Origin: Symsagittifera roscoffensis
Lineage: Eukaryota > Xenacoelomorpha > Acoela > Convolutidae
Reading direction: 5' to 3'
Length of the DNA stretch: 64,000 nt
NCBI RefSeq assembly: GCF_963678635.1
Contig: NC_087068.1
Location: 33,799,436-33,863,435, forward strand
Part shown: positions 39,523-52,012 of the stretch, piece by piece
Numbering within the stretch: the stretch's first letter is position 1
Layout of the letters: each line of letters opens with the position of its first letter
Notes under the pieces: model-generated
Told to the model about the DNA's origin: nothing
The model's input: only the letters and a program-made list of their open reading frames with translations
The model's database searches: none
Program-made: the position numbers and the translations under genes

Positions 39523-42500
39523 TTGGAAAACCTCAAAAATAATAGCTCGGATAGCTTGCTTGAGAAACTCAAAATTTTTGCGAACCGATTCAATCAATGA
39601 CATAATTGGAAACATTTCAATTTTTCTTAGCTCGAAAAGCTTCCAGAAAAAAAATCAAAGTTTTCCCGAATCGATCACTATCCGAAATCAAAATTTATCT
39701 CAAAACTTCAAAGCTCGAAAAACTGGCTGAGAAAATCTCAGTTTTTTCGAAAGCCAATTCAGTCTAAGAATTAACTTGAATTACTTGAAAGTTTTAAAGC
39801 TCAAATAGCTGACTTTGAAGACTAAGATTTTGCGAGCTAAATCAGTCTAGGAACTAACTTGAAATTGAAGTGACTCAAAGTTCCTTAGCTGAAATAGCTT
39901 GCATATAAAACTTCACATTTCTCAAACTGATTCAGTCGATGAAATAACTTGAAACATCTCGAAATTTCAAAGCTCGAATAGCTTGATTAACAAACTCAAA
40001 CTTTTTGCGAACCAATTCAATCTATGACACAACTGGAAGTAATTAGATTTTCATAGCTCGAAAAGCTTCCTCAAAAAACTCTAAGTTTTCGCGAACTTTT
40101 ACTGTCTACAAAATAGCATAGTTATTTTCAATTTTTCAAATATCAAAGAGTTTGTCTTAGAAACAAGTTTTTTTCCGAAACAAGTCTTACAGAGAAATAA
40201 CTTGAAAAATTTTGAAGTTCCAGTGGTCAGGTAGCTTTTTGCTTACGGAACAAGTTAGCTTTTGCAAAGCAATCCGACTATGAAATAATTTGCAAAAACA
40301 CAAAAATTCAGCTCTGATAGCTCGCTGCAAAAAATTCCTGTTTTCTTGAGCAAATTCTGTCTATGAAAAACTTGAAAAATCATAAAGTTTCATAGTTTGA
40401 ATAACTGGCATACGAAACTCAAACTTTTCGCGAACCAATTCATTCTATGACCAAACTTGAAAAAAACATAATTTTTTGATAACTCGAAAAGTTTTCCTAT
40501 ACAACATTGTTTTTTTTGTGAATCGATTCTATCTCCAAATTAACTTGAAGTATCTCAAGTTTTAAAGCTGGAAAAATTGGCTGAAAAAAAAACTTTTTTT
40601 TTTCGTAAGCCGGTTCAGTCTATGAAATCACGTGAAATATTTCAATTTTTTTTTTGAGCTCGACTAGCTGTTTTAAGACTCTAAGCTTTTTGGCGAGCCG
40701 AATCAGTGTATGAAGTAACTTGAAAAATCTAAAAGTTTCATAGCTCAAATATCTTGGTTTAGAGCTCGATTAGCTTGATCGCGAAAACTCGAACTTTTCG
40801 CGAACCATTTTTTTCTATAAAAAAAACATATCAATTCTCGAAGAGAAGTCTCGGAACTTTTCGAATTATCAATTCTCGAATAGTATGATTAAGAAACAAA
40901 ACATTTTCGCGAACCAAATTTGTCTATGAAAAAAATTGAGATAATTCAAAGCCTCATGGCTCGAGTAAATCTTGAAAAAAAACTCTTGAAACTTTTGCGA
41001 ATTGAACCTTGTTTATGAAAATTTTAAAGTTTTGCTCAAATAGCTTGCTTGGAAAACTCATTTTTGCGAACCGATAACGCCTTTAAAATATTTTGAATTA
41101 TTTCAAATTTTCAAACCTCGATTAAAAATGCTTAAGAAACAATCAGTTTTTGCAAAATTGCGCACCAAACCCTTCTATCAATTAATTTGGAAGTTTTCAA
41201 AACTTCATTTCCCAGAAAACTTTTTACTTAAAAAAATCAAAAATTTCTTCAGATATTTTATCCGTAATGAGTTTTTTGAAATACTTCAAAGTTTAATTGC
41301 TCCAATTGATTGCTTAAAAAACTCAATTATTTGGCAAAATTGCCGTCTATAAAACAAACTGAATTTTTTTTCAAATTTTCAATCTCGAATAGTTTGCTTG
41401 AGAAACTAAAAACTTTTGCGAACCGTTTCAGTCTATAAGTAAAATTGAACTTTCTCAACTTTTTACAGCTTGAAGAGCTCGCATATTTTTTTTGCGGGAA
41501 CCAATCTCGGTTATGGAAAAAATTGAAAAGCTCAAAGTATCATAGCCCATATGGCGTGCTTGATGAATGCAACATTTCACAAACCAATTCCGTCTATGAA
41601 ATAACTTGAAACAAGTCAAAGCTTGAATCAAGCGAATAGTATGCTTAAGAAACAAAATTTTTTTCGCGAACAAAGTTTGTCTCTGAAAAAAACTTGAGAT
41701 AATTCAAAATTCATGGCTCGAGTAGTTTTACTCAAATTTTTCGCGAACCGATACCACCTTAAAAATAACTTCAAAAATTTCTCGAACTTTCAAATATATT
41801 GCTCAAAGATACAATCAGTTTTTGCAAATTTGCGAACCAAACACGTCTATTAAAATTTCAATTTCGAATAGTTTGCTTTAGTAACTAAAATTTTTAGCGA
41901 ACCGTTTCAGTCTATTAGTAATTTTGAAATTTCTTATTTTTTGGAGCTTGAATAGTTCGCATTATTTTTTTGGGAATCAATTTAGTTTATGGAAAAACTT
42001 GAAAAGCTCAAAGAATCAAATCCTATATCTCGTGCTTGATGAATGCAACATTTCACAAACCAATTCCGTCTATGAAATAACTTGAAATTTTTCAAAGCTT
42101 CATAACTCAAGTATTTTTTTTTAAAGTTCAAAACCTATTTGCGAAGTGATGTCTGATGTTATTAATTTTTTTGAAATGGTGCAAAATTTCATTGCTCATT
42201 TAGCTGGATTCAAAAAATGAATCATTTTGCGAACCAACACCGTCTATAATAAACTTGCATTTTTTCAAATTTTCAAATTCGAACAGTTGGCTTTAGAGAC
42301 TAAAACTTTTCCCTAAATGGATCCGTCTGTGAATAACCTTGATTTTTCTTCAATTTTCATAGCTCGAAATCTTGCATAAAAAACTTGAGTTTTTCAAAAC
42401 CGGTTCAGTTTATGAATTAACTTGAAATAACTCAAAGTTTCAAAGGTCGAATAGCTTGCTTTAGAAACAATAAAAAAAGCTTGAATTTAAAGCTCAATAG

Positions 42501-42879
42501 CTGGCTGAAAAAAACTGAAAGATTTTCGAAAACCGATTTCAAAAACGATTAAAACTCAAAAAACAAGCTGAAAAAATTTGAAATCTCGCAAAGTTCCGTA
42601 GCTCGAACAACTTGCTTAGAAAACTCGTAATTTCGCAGAACTGTAAATTTTCAAGTATCGATTAGTTTGCTCAAGACAACAAAAACATTTAAGGAACCAC
42701 ATCCGTCTATGAAATAATTTGAAAAGTTACTTGAGATTCATTGCTCAAATAGCTTGCTTCAAAAATTCAAGTTTTTTGCAAACCGATTCCGCTTTCAAAA
42801 TAACTTGGAATATTTCAAACTTTCAAATCTCAAAAAAATTGCTTAAGAATCAAAAAGTTTTTGCTTATTAAATCCGTCT
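39523..42879 (+). repeat. diverged satellite block before the segmental duplication
   Basis: Plus-oriented diverged monomers. The block around 40,849 (TCGGAACTTTTCGAA) is collinear with 32,399 and with 44,444. The rare string CGTGCTTGATGAATGCAAC occurs at about 41,552, 42,032 and 44,873, so several multi-monomer blocks of about 0.5 and 2.8-3.6 kb were duplicated here. No gene is visible. Confidence 0.8.
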
Positions 42880-45800
42880 ATGTTTTAGTTTAAGTAATCT
42901 CGAAATTCATAGCTGAAGTCGCCTGCTTGACAAACTAAACTCAAACATGGGAACCGATACCAACTATAAAAATCACTGGGTTGTTTTTTCAAATATCGAA
43001 TAGTTTGCTGAAGAAACTCAAAGCTTTCGCAAGTGATTCCTTTTTTAATTTTCTGAAATATCCTAAAGTTTCATGGGTGAAGTAGCTTGCGTAAAAACTC
43101 AAACGTTTGGGGGTCCAATACCGTCTATAAAAAAACTTGGAATTTTTGAAAACTTCAAATTCGGATAGTCTGCTAGAGAAAACAGAACTTTTCACGAACC
43201 GAGTCCGTCAATGGAAAAACTTGAAAAATTCCATAGCTGGAATAACTTACTTAGCAAAACGCAAATTTTTCGGCAATCGATTTATTCTAGATACAACTTG
43301 AAAAACCTCATAGTTTCGCAGCTCGAAAAGCTTCCTAAAGAACTGAAAAACTTCCCGAATTGATTCCATACTCAAAATAAGTTGTCATTGCTCAAAGACT
43401 TTTTGAAAAGTGATTCCTGTTAAAATTTTTTTGAAATATTTCAAAATTTCAGTGCTCGAATTGCTGGCTTAAAAAACACAATTTTTTGCAAACCAGTAGC
43501 GTCTATTACATAGATAAGATGTTGAAATCATTCAAATATCGAGCTTGCTCAAACATAGCTTGCTTAAGAAACCCAAATTTTCTTGTGCCATTTCCGTCTA
43601 AAAATAACTTGAAAGTTTTCAAATTATCAAATTCGAATAGATTGCTTGAGAAACGAAGACTTTAAGTGAAATTATTTTTTCTCTGAACTAACTTGAAATA
43701 TCCTCAACTTTTCGACCTCGAGTAGTTTGCTTGAGAAACTAAGACTTCTCGCAAACTGATTCTTTATAAAAATTTTTTAGTGTTTTAAAACTTCTTTGCT
43801 TACAAAACCTCAAATTTGTCGAAAACCAGTTCAATTTAAGATATATTTCAAATTTTTAAAGCTCGGATAGCTTGCTTAAGAAAGTCAAACTTTTCGCGAA
43901 CCGATTCACTTTATGACACAACTGGAAATATTTAAATTTTTCAGCTCGAGAAGCTTCCTCAAAAAAGCTTAACTTTTTGCGAACCAATTCTATCTCCGAA
44001 ATCACTTGAAGTATCTCAAGTTTCAAAGCTGGAAAAAACTGACTGGGAAAATTTTTTTTTTCAAAAGCCGGTTCAGTCTATGAATTAACGTGAAAAATTT
44101 CAGTTTTTTTGAGCTCGAATAGCTGTCTTGAAAAACTAAGCTTTTTGCGAGCCGAACCAGTGTATGAAGTAACTTGAAAAATCTAAAAGTTTCATAGCTC
44201 AATAAGCTTGCTTCAAAAACTCAAAGTTTCAAAAAACTATTCTGTCTATGAAATAACTTGAATTGTTTCAAAGTTTCATAGTTCGAGCTGCTTGCGTACA
44301 AAACTCAAATTTTTCGTAAGCCCGGTCCTGTTTATATATTAAAGTTAAATTTTTTGATTTTCAAAGCTCAATTATTTTGGTTTAGAGCTCGTTTAGCTTG
44401 TTCGCGAAAACTCAAACTTTTCGCGAACCCCTTTTTTTCTATGAATTCTCGGAGCTTTTCAATTTATCGATTCTCGAATAGTATGCTTAAGAAACAAAAA
44501 TTTTTTCGCGAACAAAATTTGTCTCTGAAAAAACTTGAGATAATTCAAAGCTTCATGGCTCGAGTAGTTTTACTCAAATTTTTCGCAAACCGATACCACC
44601 TTTAAATTAACTTCAAAAATTTCTCAAACTTTCAAATATATTGCTCAAGATACAATCAGTTTTGCAAATTTGCGAACCAAACACGTCTATTAAAATTTCA
44701 ATTTCGAATAGCTTGCTTTAGTAACTAAAATTTTTAGCGAACCGTTTCAGTCTATTAGTAATTTTGAAATTTCTCATTTTTTGGAGCTTGAATAGTTCGC
44801 ATTTTTTTTTTTGGGAATCAATTTTGTTTATGGAAAAACTTGAAAAGCTCAAAGTATCAAATCCTATATCTCGTGCTTGATGAATGCAACATTTCACAAA
44901 CCAATTCCGTCTATGAAATAACTTGAAACAATTGAAAGCTTCATAACTCGAGTAGTTTTTATTAAAATGTTCAAAATATGTTTGCGAAGTGATTCCTGAT
45001 GTTATTAATTGTTTTGAAATGTCGCAAAGTTCCATTGCTCAAATTGCTTGGTTCAAAACTCAAAATATTTGCGAGCCAATACCGTCTACAAAAAAAGTTG
45101 TATGCTTTCAAATTTTCAAAGATCGAATACTTTGCTTAAGACATTCTAAATGTTCGAAAACTGATCCTTTTGTTTAACTTTTGATTTATCTTAAAGTTCC
45201 AATGCTCAAATTACTTGCTTAAAAAGCTCTAAAAAGTTGCGAACCAATAATACCGACTATAAAAAATGTTTGGATGTTTTCAATTTTTCAAAATCGAATA
45301 GTTTGTTCAAGAACAAAGTTTTTTTTGAATTTGAATTATCTCCAAGTTTCGTTGCTCAATTAGCTTGATTTACAAACTGAATCATTTTGCAAACCAATAC
45401 CATCCATAAAAAACTAAGAATTCAATGTAAAACAGTTTGCTTAAGAAAAAAAAAATTTCTCAAAATAGATCTGTCTATAAAATTACTTGAATTTTCTCTA
45501 TTTTTCATAGCTCGAAAGCTTCAATAAAAAACTAAAATGTTTCAAAAACCGGTTCAGTTTATGAGTTAACTTGAAATAATTTCATATTTTCAAGGTCGAA
45601 TAGTTTGTTTTAGAAACTGAAATTAGCTTGAACTTGAAGCTCAATAGCTGGCTGAAAAAAACTGCAAGATTTTCGAAAACCGATTTCAAAACCGATTAAA
45701 GCTCAAATAGCAAGCTTAAAAAATTTGAAATCTTGCAAAGTTTTATAGCTCGAACAACTTGCTTAGAAAACTCGTAATTTCACAGAACTGTAAATTTTCA

Positions 45801-47216
45801 ATTATCGATTACTTTGCTCAAGACAAAAAAAAACATTTAAGGAACCACATCCGTCTATGAAATAATTTGAAAAGTTATTTGAGATTCATTGCTCAAATAA
45901 CTTGCTTCAAAAATTCAAGTTTTTAGCAAATCGATTCCGCCTCGAAAGTAACTTGGAAAGTTTTAAAGATTCAAATCTCAAAAACTTTGCTTAAGAATAA
46001 AAAAAAATTGCAAAACAAATCCGTCTATGTTTTAGTTTAAGAATTCTCGAAACTCATAGCTGAAATCTCCTGCTTGAAAAACTCAAACTTGGGAACCGAT
46101 ACCGTTTATAAAATCACTGGGTTGTTTTTTCAAATATCGAATAGTTTGCTGAAGAAACTCAAAGCTTTCGCAAAGTGATTCCTTTTTTGATTTTCTGAAA
46201 TATCTTAAAGTTTCATGGCTGAAATAGCTTGCGTAAAAACTCGAACGTTTGGGGGTCCAAAACCGTCTATAAAAAATCTTGGAATTTTTCAAAACTTCAA
46301 ATTCGGATAGTTTGCTAGAGAGAACAGAACTTTTCACGAACCGAGTCCGTCAATGGAAAAACTTGAAAAAATTCAGAGTTCCATAGCTGGAATAACTTAC
46401 TTAGCAAAACGCAAATTTTTCGGCAATCGATTCATTCTATGATACAACTAGAAAGATTTCAATTTTCATAGCTCGAGAAGCTCACCTAAAAATTCAAAAA
46501 TTTCGCGAATTGTGTTTATCTTCAAAATAAGTTGAAATAACTCAAAGTGTCATTGCTCAAAAATTTAGCTGAAAACTCAAATTTTCGAAAGCCGGTTAAA
46601 TCTATGACTTACTTGAAATGTTTCAAACTTTTATAGCTCAAACAGCTGTCCTTAAAGTCAAACAATTCGAAATACCTCGAAGTTTCATAGCTCAAAGAAC
46701 TTGCTTAAATTCTCAAAGTTTTTGAAAACCGTATCAGTCTATGAAACAACCTGAAATATTGCAAACGTTTAAAGCTCGAAGAGCTCGCTTAAAAAATTTG
46801 AATTTATTGGAGAATTGATTCCAAAAATCCATTTATGCTCAAATAGCTTGCTTAAAAGCTATTTATATGTCGCAGCATTCCATAGCTTGAACAATGTCTT
46901 CAAAAAAAAACAACTTTTGCGGATCTACTGCATCTATGGAATAACTTGAACTCTATGGAATAGCTGAAAACTCAAATAGTCGAAAGCCGGTTGAATCTAG
47001 CAATTAACTTTCAGTTTTTTAAAGCTCGAATAGCATTCATAAAAGATTAAAAATTTTTGTGAACCGAATTAGACATTACAATTTGAATTATCGACTCTCA
47101 AGTTTTATAGCTCGATTAGCTTGCTTAAAAAACTTAAGTTTTTCGAAAACCAGTTCAGTTTTTGATTCAACTTGAAATGATTCAAATTTTGCAGCTCGAA
47201 TAACCTGCTTAAGAAA
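42880..47216 (+). repeat. plus-oriented satellite arm, copy 1
   Basis: Diverged monomers in the plus orientation, ending near 47,216 with ATAACCTGCTTAAGAAAATC. The block 45,183-45,893 has a close relative at 32,730-33,380 and is missing from copy 2. The AATCACTGGGTTG class appears at 42,971 and 46,112, showing an older ~3.1-kb duplication within the arm. No gene is visible. Confidence 0.85.
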
Positions 47217-47728
47217 ATCAAGTGCTGACAGCAGCCAAGTAAGAAAGTAACTGACAGCAGCCAGTTACATGGCTGGTAATTTGATATTTTATATAAAAAA
47301 AATTTAATTACTATTTCCGTCAATTTGAAAAAAACCGAATCTCGAAAAGTACAAATATTTGAGTAGCCATATTTGGAGGCAAAATTGACAACCCCTATGA
47401 GTACCCAGACAGCAACCAGATGCAGGGTTAGGAATTTCAAATTTAAAAAAACCGAAGTTTCGCTTTCTGAAAAACTTTGACAAATCAAAAAACATCATAT
47501 CTGGAAAACCACAAAGATTTGAGCGGTCATAAATGGATGCAAGATTCGCAACTCCCTGAGAGTACTCTGATAGCGCCTAATTAAAGGGTTGGGAATTTCA
47601 AACATCGAAGAAAAAAAATTCGTTAAATTTTCTGGAAATTTTTTTGAAAAATCACAAAAAACTTCATATCTCAAAAACTATCTATTTGAAGTTATTTTGA
47701 AGTTATTCTGAAGTTAATGAAATCGTTT
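47217..47728. repeat. spacer 1: second satellite family (~160 bp) at polarity switch
   Basis: This stretch is not of the 85-bp family. ACAAATATTTGAG (47,351) and ACAAAGATTTGAG (47,511) begin two diverged copies of a ~160-bp unit with matching ATTTGGAGGCAAAATTG / AATGGATGCAAGATTCG, CTATGAGTACCCAGA / CTGAGAGTACTCTGA and AGGGTTAGGAATTTCAAA / AGGGTTGGGAATTTCAAA. AACATCATATCTGG (47,491) and AACTTCATATCTCA (47,660) mark a further partial copy. The spacer separates plus-oriented monomers on the left from minus-oriented monomers on the right. An open frame of 127 codons crosses its left end on the minus strand but matches nothing I recognise. Confidence 0.8.
47258..47275. other. small hairpin in spacer 1
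   Basis: CAGCCA and TGGCTG form a perfect 6-bp inverted repeat around a 6-base loop. The same hairpin is kept in spacer 2 at about 57,796-57,813. It lies just right of a duplicated CTGACAGCAGCC (47,225 and 47,251). Function unknown; it may be chance. Confidence 0.5.
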
Positions 47729-49597
47729 GATCGACTGAATCAGTTTGCGAAAAATTTCAAGACTTCAAACAAGCTATTTTAGCTGTGAAGATTTTCACTT
47801 TCTCCAAGTTGCTTCATAGACGAAATTGGTTTCCGAGTTTTTTTTATGCAAGCTGCTTAAGCTTTAACAAGTTGAGAAAAATCAGTTTAAGAGAAGTTTG
47901 AGTTATCCAAGCAAGCTGTTTGAGCTTTGAAGTTTTGGAGTCAATCATTTCATTTCATAGACTGTTTCATTTCATAGAGTTTTTCAAGCAAGCTATTTGA
48001 GCTTTGAAGTTTTGCAGTGGATCAATTCTTTTCATGGTTTGAATCGGTTTCGGAAAAACTGAGTTTTTCAACCAAGCTACCTGAGCTTTGAAGTTTTGAA
48101 ATTGATCAATTCTTTTCATGGTTTGAATCGGTTTCGGAAAAATTGAGTTTTTCAAGCAAGCTACCTGAGCTTTGAAGTTTTGAAATTGATCAATTCTTTT
48201 TATAGTTGAATCGGTTTGTGAAAAATTGAGTTTTTCAAGCAGGCTATTTGAGTTTTGAAGTTTTGAAGTTTATCAATTAATGTCATAGTTTGAATCGGTT
48301 TGTGAAAATTTGAGTTTTTCAAGCAAGCTATTTGAGCTTTGAAGTTTCGAAGTTAATCATTTCTTTTCATAGTTTGAATCAGTTTCGGAAAATTTTGAGT
48401 TTTTCAAGCAAAATAATTGAGCTTTGAAGTTGATCAATTCTTTTCATAGTTTGAATCAGTTTGTGAAAATTTGAGTTCTTCAAGCAAGCTATTTGAGCTT
48501 TGAAGTTAATCAATTCATATCAACGACTGAATCAGTATCTGAAAAATTTGAGGTTTTTAAACAAGCTATTTTAGCTGTGAAGATTTATTTTTTTTCCAAG
48601 TTGCTTCATAGACGAAATTGGTTGCCATTTTTTTTTCATGCACGCTACTCACGCTTTAAAAAACATATCAAATTTTCTTATATACTGAATCGGCTCGCAA
48701 AAATTATTACTATTTTCAATTCATTTCATAGACTGGATTAGTTAGCGACAAAATTGAGTTTTTCATGCAAGCTATTTGAGCTTTGAAGATTCGAAGTTGA
48801 TCATTTTTTTCATACTTTGAATCAGTTTGTGAAACTTTGAGTTCTTCAAGCAAGCTATTTGAGCTTTGAAGTTAATCAATTCATATCAACGACTGAATCA
48901 GTATTGAAAAATTTGAGGTTTTTGAGCAAACTATTTCAGCTGTGAAGGTTTTTAATTTTTCCAAGTTGCTTCGTAGACGAAATTGGTTCCCAATTTTTTT
49001 CATGCAAGCTACTCAAGCTTGAAAAACTGAGAAAAATCAATTTTTTTTATATACTGAATCAGCTCGCAAAAATTATTACTATTTTCAATTCATTTCATAG
49101 ACTGGATTAGTTAGCGACAAAATTGAGTTTTTCAAGCAAGCTATTTGAGCTTTGAAGTTTCGAAGTTGATCATTTTTTTTCATACTTTGAATCGGTTTTG
49201 GAAAATTTAGGTTTTTCAAGCAAGCTATTTGAGCTTTGAAATTTTGACGTTTATCATTCATTTCAACGACTGAATCAGTTTGCTAAAAGGTTGAGGTTTT
49301 GAGCAAACTATTTCAGCTGTGAAGGTTTTTAATTTTTCCAAGTTGCTTCATAGACGAAATTGGTTCCCATTTTTTTTCATGCAAGCTACTCAAGCTTAAA
49401 AAACTGAGAAAAATCATTTTTTTTTATATACTGAATCAGCTCGCAAAAATTATTAGTATTTTCAGTTCATTTCATAGACTGGATTAGTTAGCGAGCTAAT
49501 TGAGCTTTGAAGTTTTGAAGTTGAACAATTCTTTTCATAGTTTGAATCGGTTTCGAATAATTTTGAGTTTTTCAAGCAAAATATTTGAGCTTTGAAG

Positions 49598-50821
49598 TTG
49601 ATCAATTCTTTTCATAGTTTGAAACAGTTTGTGAAAATTTGAGTTCTTCAAGCAAGCTATTTGTGCTTTGAAGTTAATCAATTCATTTCAAAGACTGAAT
49701 CAGTTTCTGAAAAAGTTGAGGTTTTTAAACAAGCTATTTCAGCTGTGAAGATTTATATTTTTTCCATGTTGCTTCATAGACGAAATTGGTTCTCAATTTT
49801 TTTTCATGCAAGCTACTCAAGTTTTAAAAAACTGAGAAAAATCAAATTTTTTTATATACTGAATCAGCTCGCGCAAATTATTAGTTTTTTTTATTCATTT
49901 CATAGACTGGATTAGTTAGCGAGCTATTTGAGCTTTCCAGTTTTGAAGTGTATCAATTCTTTTTATAGTTTGAATCGGTTTGGGAAAATTTGAGTGTTTC
50001 GAGCAAGCTATTTGAGCTTCGAAGTTTTGACGTTCATCAATTCATTTCAACGACTGAATCAGTTTGCGAAAAGGTTGAGGTTTTTAAACAAGCTATTTCA
50101 GCTGTGAAGATTTTCATTTTTTCCAAGTTGCTTCATAGACGAAATTGGTTCCCAATTTTTTTCATGCAAGCTACTCAAGCTTAAAAAACTGAGAAAAATC
50201 AAAATTTCTTATATACTGAATCGGCTCGCAAAAATTTTTAGTATTTTCAGTTCATTTCAAAGATTGGATTAGTTTGCGAAAATATTGATTTAGTTTGCGA
50301 AAAACTATAAGTATTTCAATTCCATTCCTAGACTGAAACAGTTCGCCAAATAATCAGTTTGTTTTAAGCAGTCTATTTGATCTATGACACTTTGAAGTAA
50401 TTCAATTCATTTCATATACTGGATCAATTTAAGAAAAATTTGATTTTTCCAAGCAAGCTGTTTGAGAATTGAAAAAAATCAATTCATTTCAGAGAAAGAA
50501 TTGGTTTTCGAAAATTTGAGGTTTTAAACAGACCATTTCAGCTCTGAAGTTTTTCAGTTTTTCAAGTTGTTTCATAAACAAAATTGGTTCCGAAAAATTT
50601 TGAGTTTTTTTTTCATGCAAGCTACTCAAGCTTGAAAAATTGAGAAAATTGAAATTCTTTGTTTCACTGAATCTGGTGGCAAAAACTTTGAGTTTTTAGG
50701 CAAGCTATTCGAGAGTGGAAATTTTGATTTATTTTAATTCATTTCGTGGACTGAATCGAGTCGCAAAAAAATCGATTTTTTAAGGCAAGATATTTGAGCA
50801 ATGATTAATCAATGTTAATCA
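49598..50821 (-). repeat. 1,224-bp tandem duplication, left copy
   Basis: Landmarks repeat at +1,224: AGTTTGAAACAG near 49,617 and 50,841, and the GCTTCATAGAC boxes at 49,771 and 50,130 against 50,995 and 51,354. The left copy ends near 50,805 after TTTGAGCAATGA and jumps through TTAATCAATGTTAATCAA back to the start of the unit, so the junction carries a short TTAATCAA repeat. About fourteen to fifteen monomers are involved. Confidence 0.88.
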
Positions 50822-52012
50822 ATTCTTTTCATAGTTTGAAACAGTTTGTGAAAATTTGAGTTCTTCAAGCAAGCTATTTGTGCTTTGAAGTTTTGAAGTT
50901 CATCAATTCATTTCAACGACTGAATCAGTTTCTGAAAAAGTTGAGGTTTTTAAACAAGCTATTTCAGCTGTGAAGATTTATATTTTTTCCATGTTATTTC
51001 ATAGACGAAATTGGTTCTCAATTTTTTTTCATGCAAGCTACTCAAGTTTTAAAAAACTGAGAAAAATCAAATTTTTTTATATACTGAATCAGCCTTCACA
51101 AATTATTAGTTTTTTTATTCATTTCATAGACTGGATTAGTTAGCGAGCTATTTGAGCTTTCCAGTTTTGAAGTGTATCAATTCTTTTTATAGTTTGAATC
51201 GGTTTGGGAAAATTTGAGTGTTTCAAGCAAGCTATTTGAGCTTCGAAGTTTTGAAGTTCATCAATTCATTTCAACGACTGAATCAGTTTGCGAAAAGATT
51301 GAGGTTTTTAAACAAGCTATTTCAGCTGTGAAGATTTTCATTTTTTCCAAGTTGCTTCATAGACGAAATTGGTTCCCAATTTTTTTCATGCAAGCTACTC
51401 AAGCTTAAAAAACTGAGAAAAATCAAAATTTCTTATATACTGAATCGGCTCGCAAAAATTTTTAGTATTTTCAGTTCATTTCAAAGATTGGATTAGTTTG
51501 CGAAAATATTGATTTAGTTTGCGAAAAACTATAAGTATTTCAATTCCATTCCTAGACTGAAACAATTCGCAAATAATCAGTTTGTTTTAAGCAGTCTATT
51601 TGATCTATGACACTTTAAAGTAATTCAATTCATTTCATAGACTGGATCAATTTAAGAAAAACTTGATTTTTCCAAGCAAGCTGTTTGAGAATTGAAAAAA
51701 ATCAATTCATTTCAGAGAAAGAATTGGTTTTCGAAAATTTGAGGTTTTAAATTTTTTCAGTTTTTCAAGTTGTTTCATAAACAAAATTGGTTCCGAAAAT
51801 TTTTGAGTTTTTTTTTTCATGCAAGCTACTCAAGCTTGAAAAATTGAGAAAATTGAAATTCTTTGTTTCACTGAATCTGGTGGCAAAAACTTTCAGTTTT
51901 TAGGCAAGCTATTCGAGAGTGGAAATTTTGATTTATTTTAATTCATTTCGTAGACTGAATCGATTCGCAAAAAATTCGGTTTTTTAAGGCAAGATATTTG
52001 AGCAATGAAGTT
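50822..52012 (-). repeat. 1,224-bp tandem duplication, right copy
   Basis: Nearly identical to 49,598-50,805, including AAACTATAAGTATTTCAATT and the odd TCTGGTGGCAAAAACTTT monomer. After TTTGAGCAATGA it continues into AGTTACGAAATGTTCC, which is also what follows at the matching place in segmental copy 2 (about 61,090). This copy therefore holds the ancestral exit and the left one was inserted. Confidence 0.85.

Noticed and set aside
47105-47488. A 127-codon open frame on the minus strand
   Set aside because: It is the longest frame in the satellite part, but it spans the join of satellite and spacer, is not kept intact in the matching copy at 57.6-57.9 kb, and shows no known motif.
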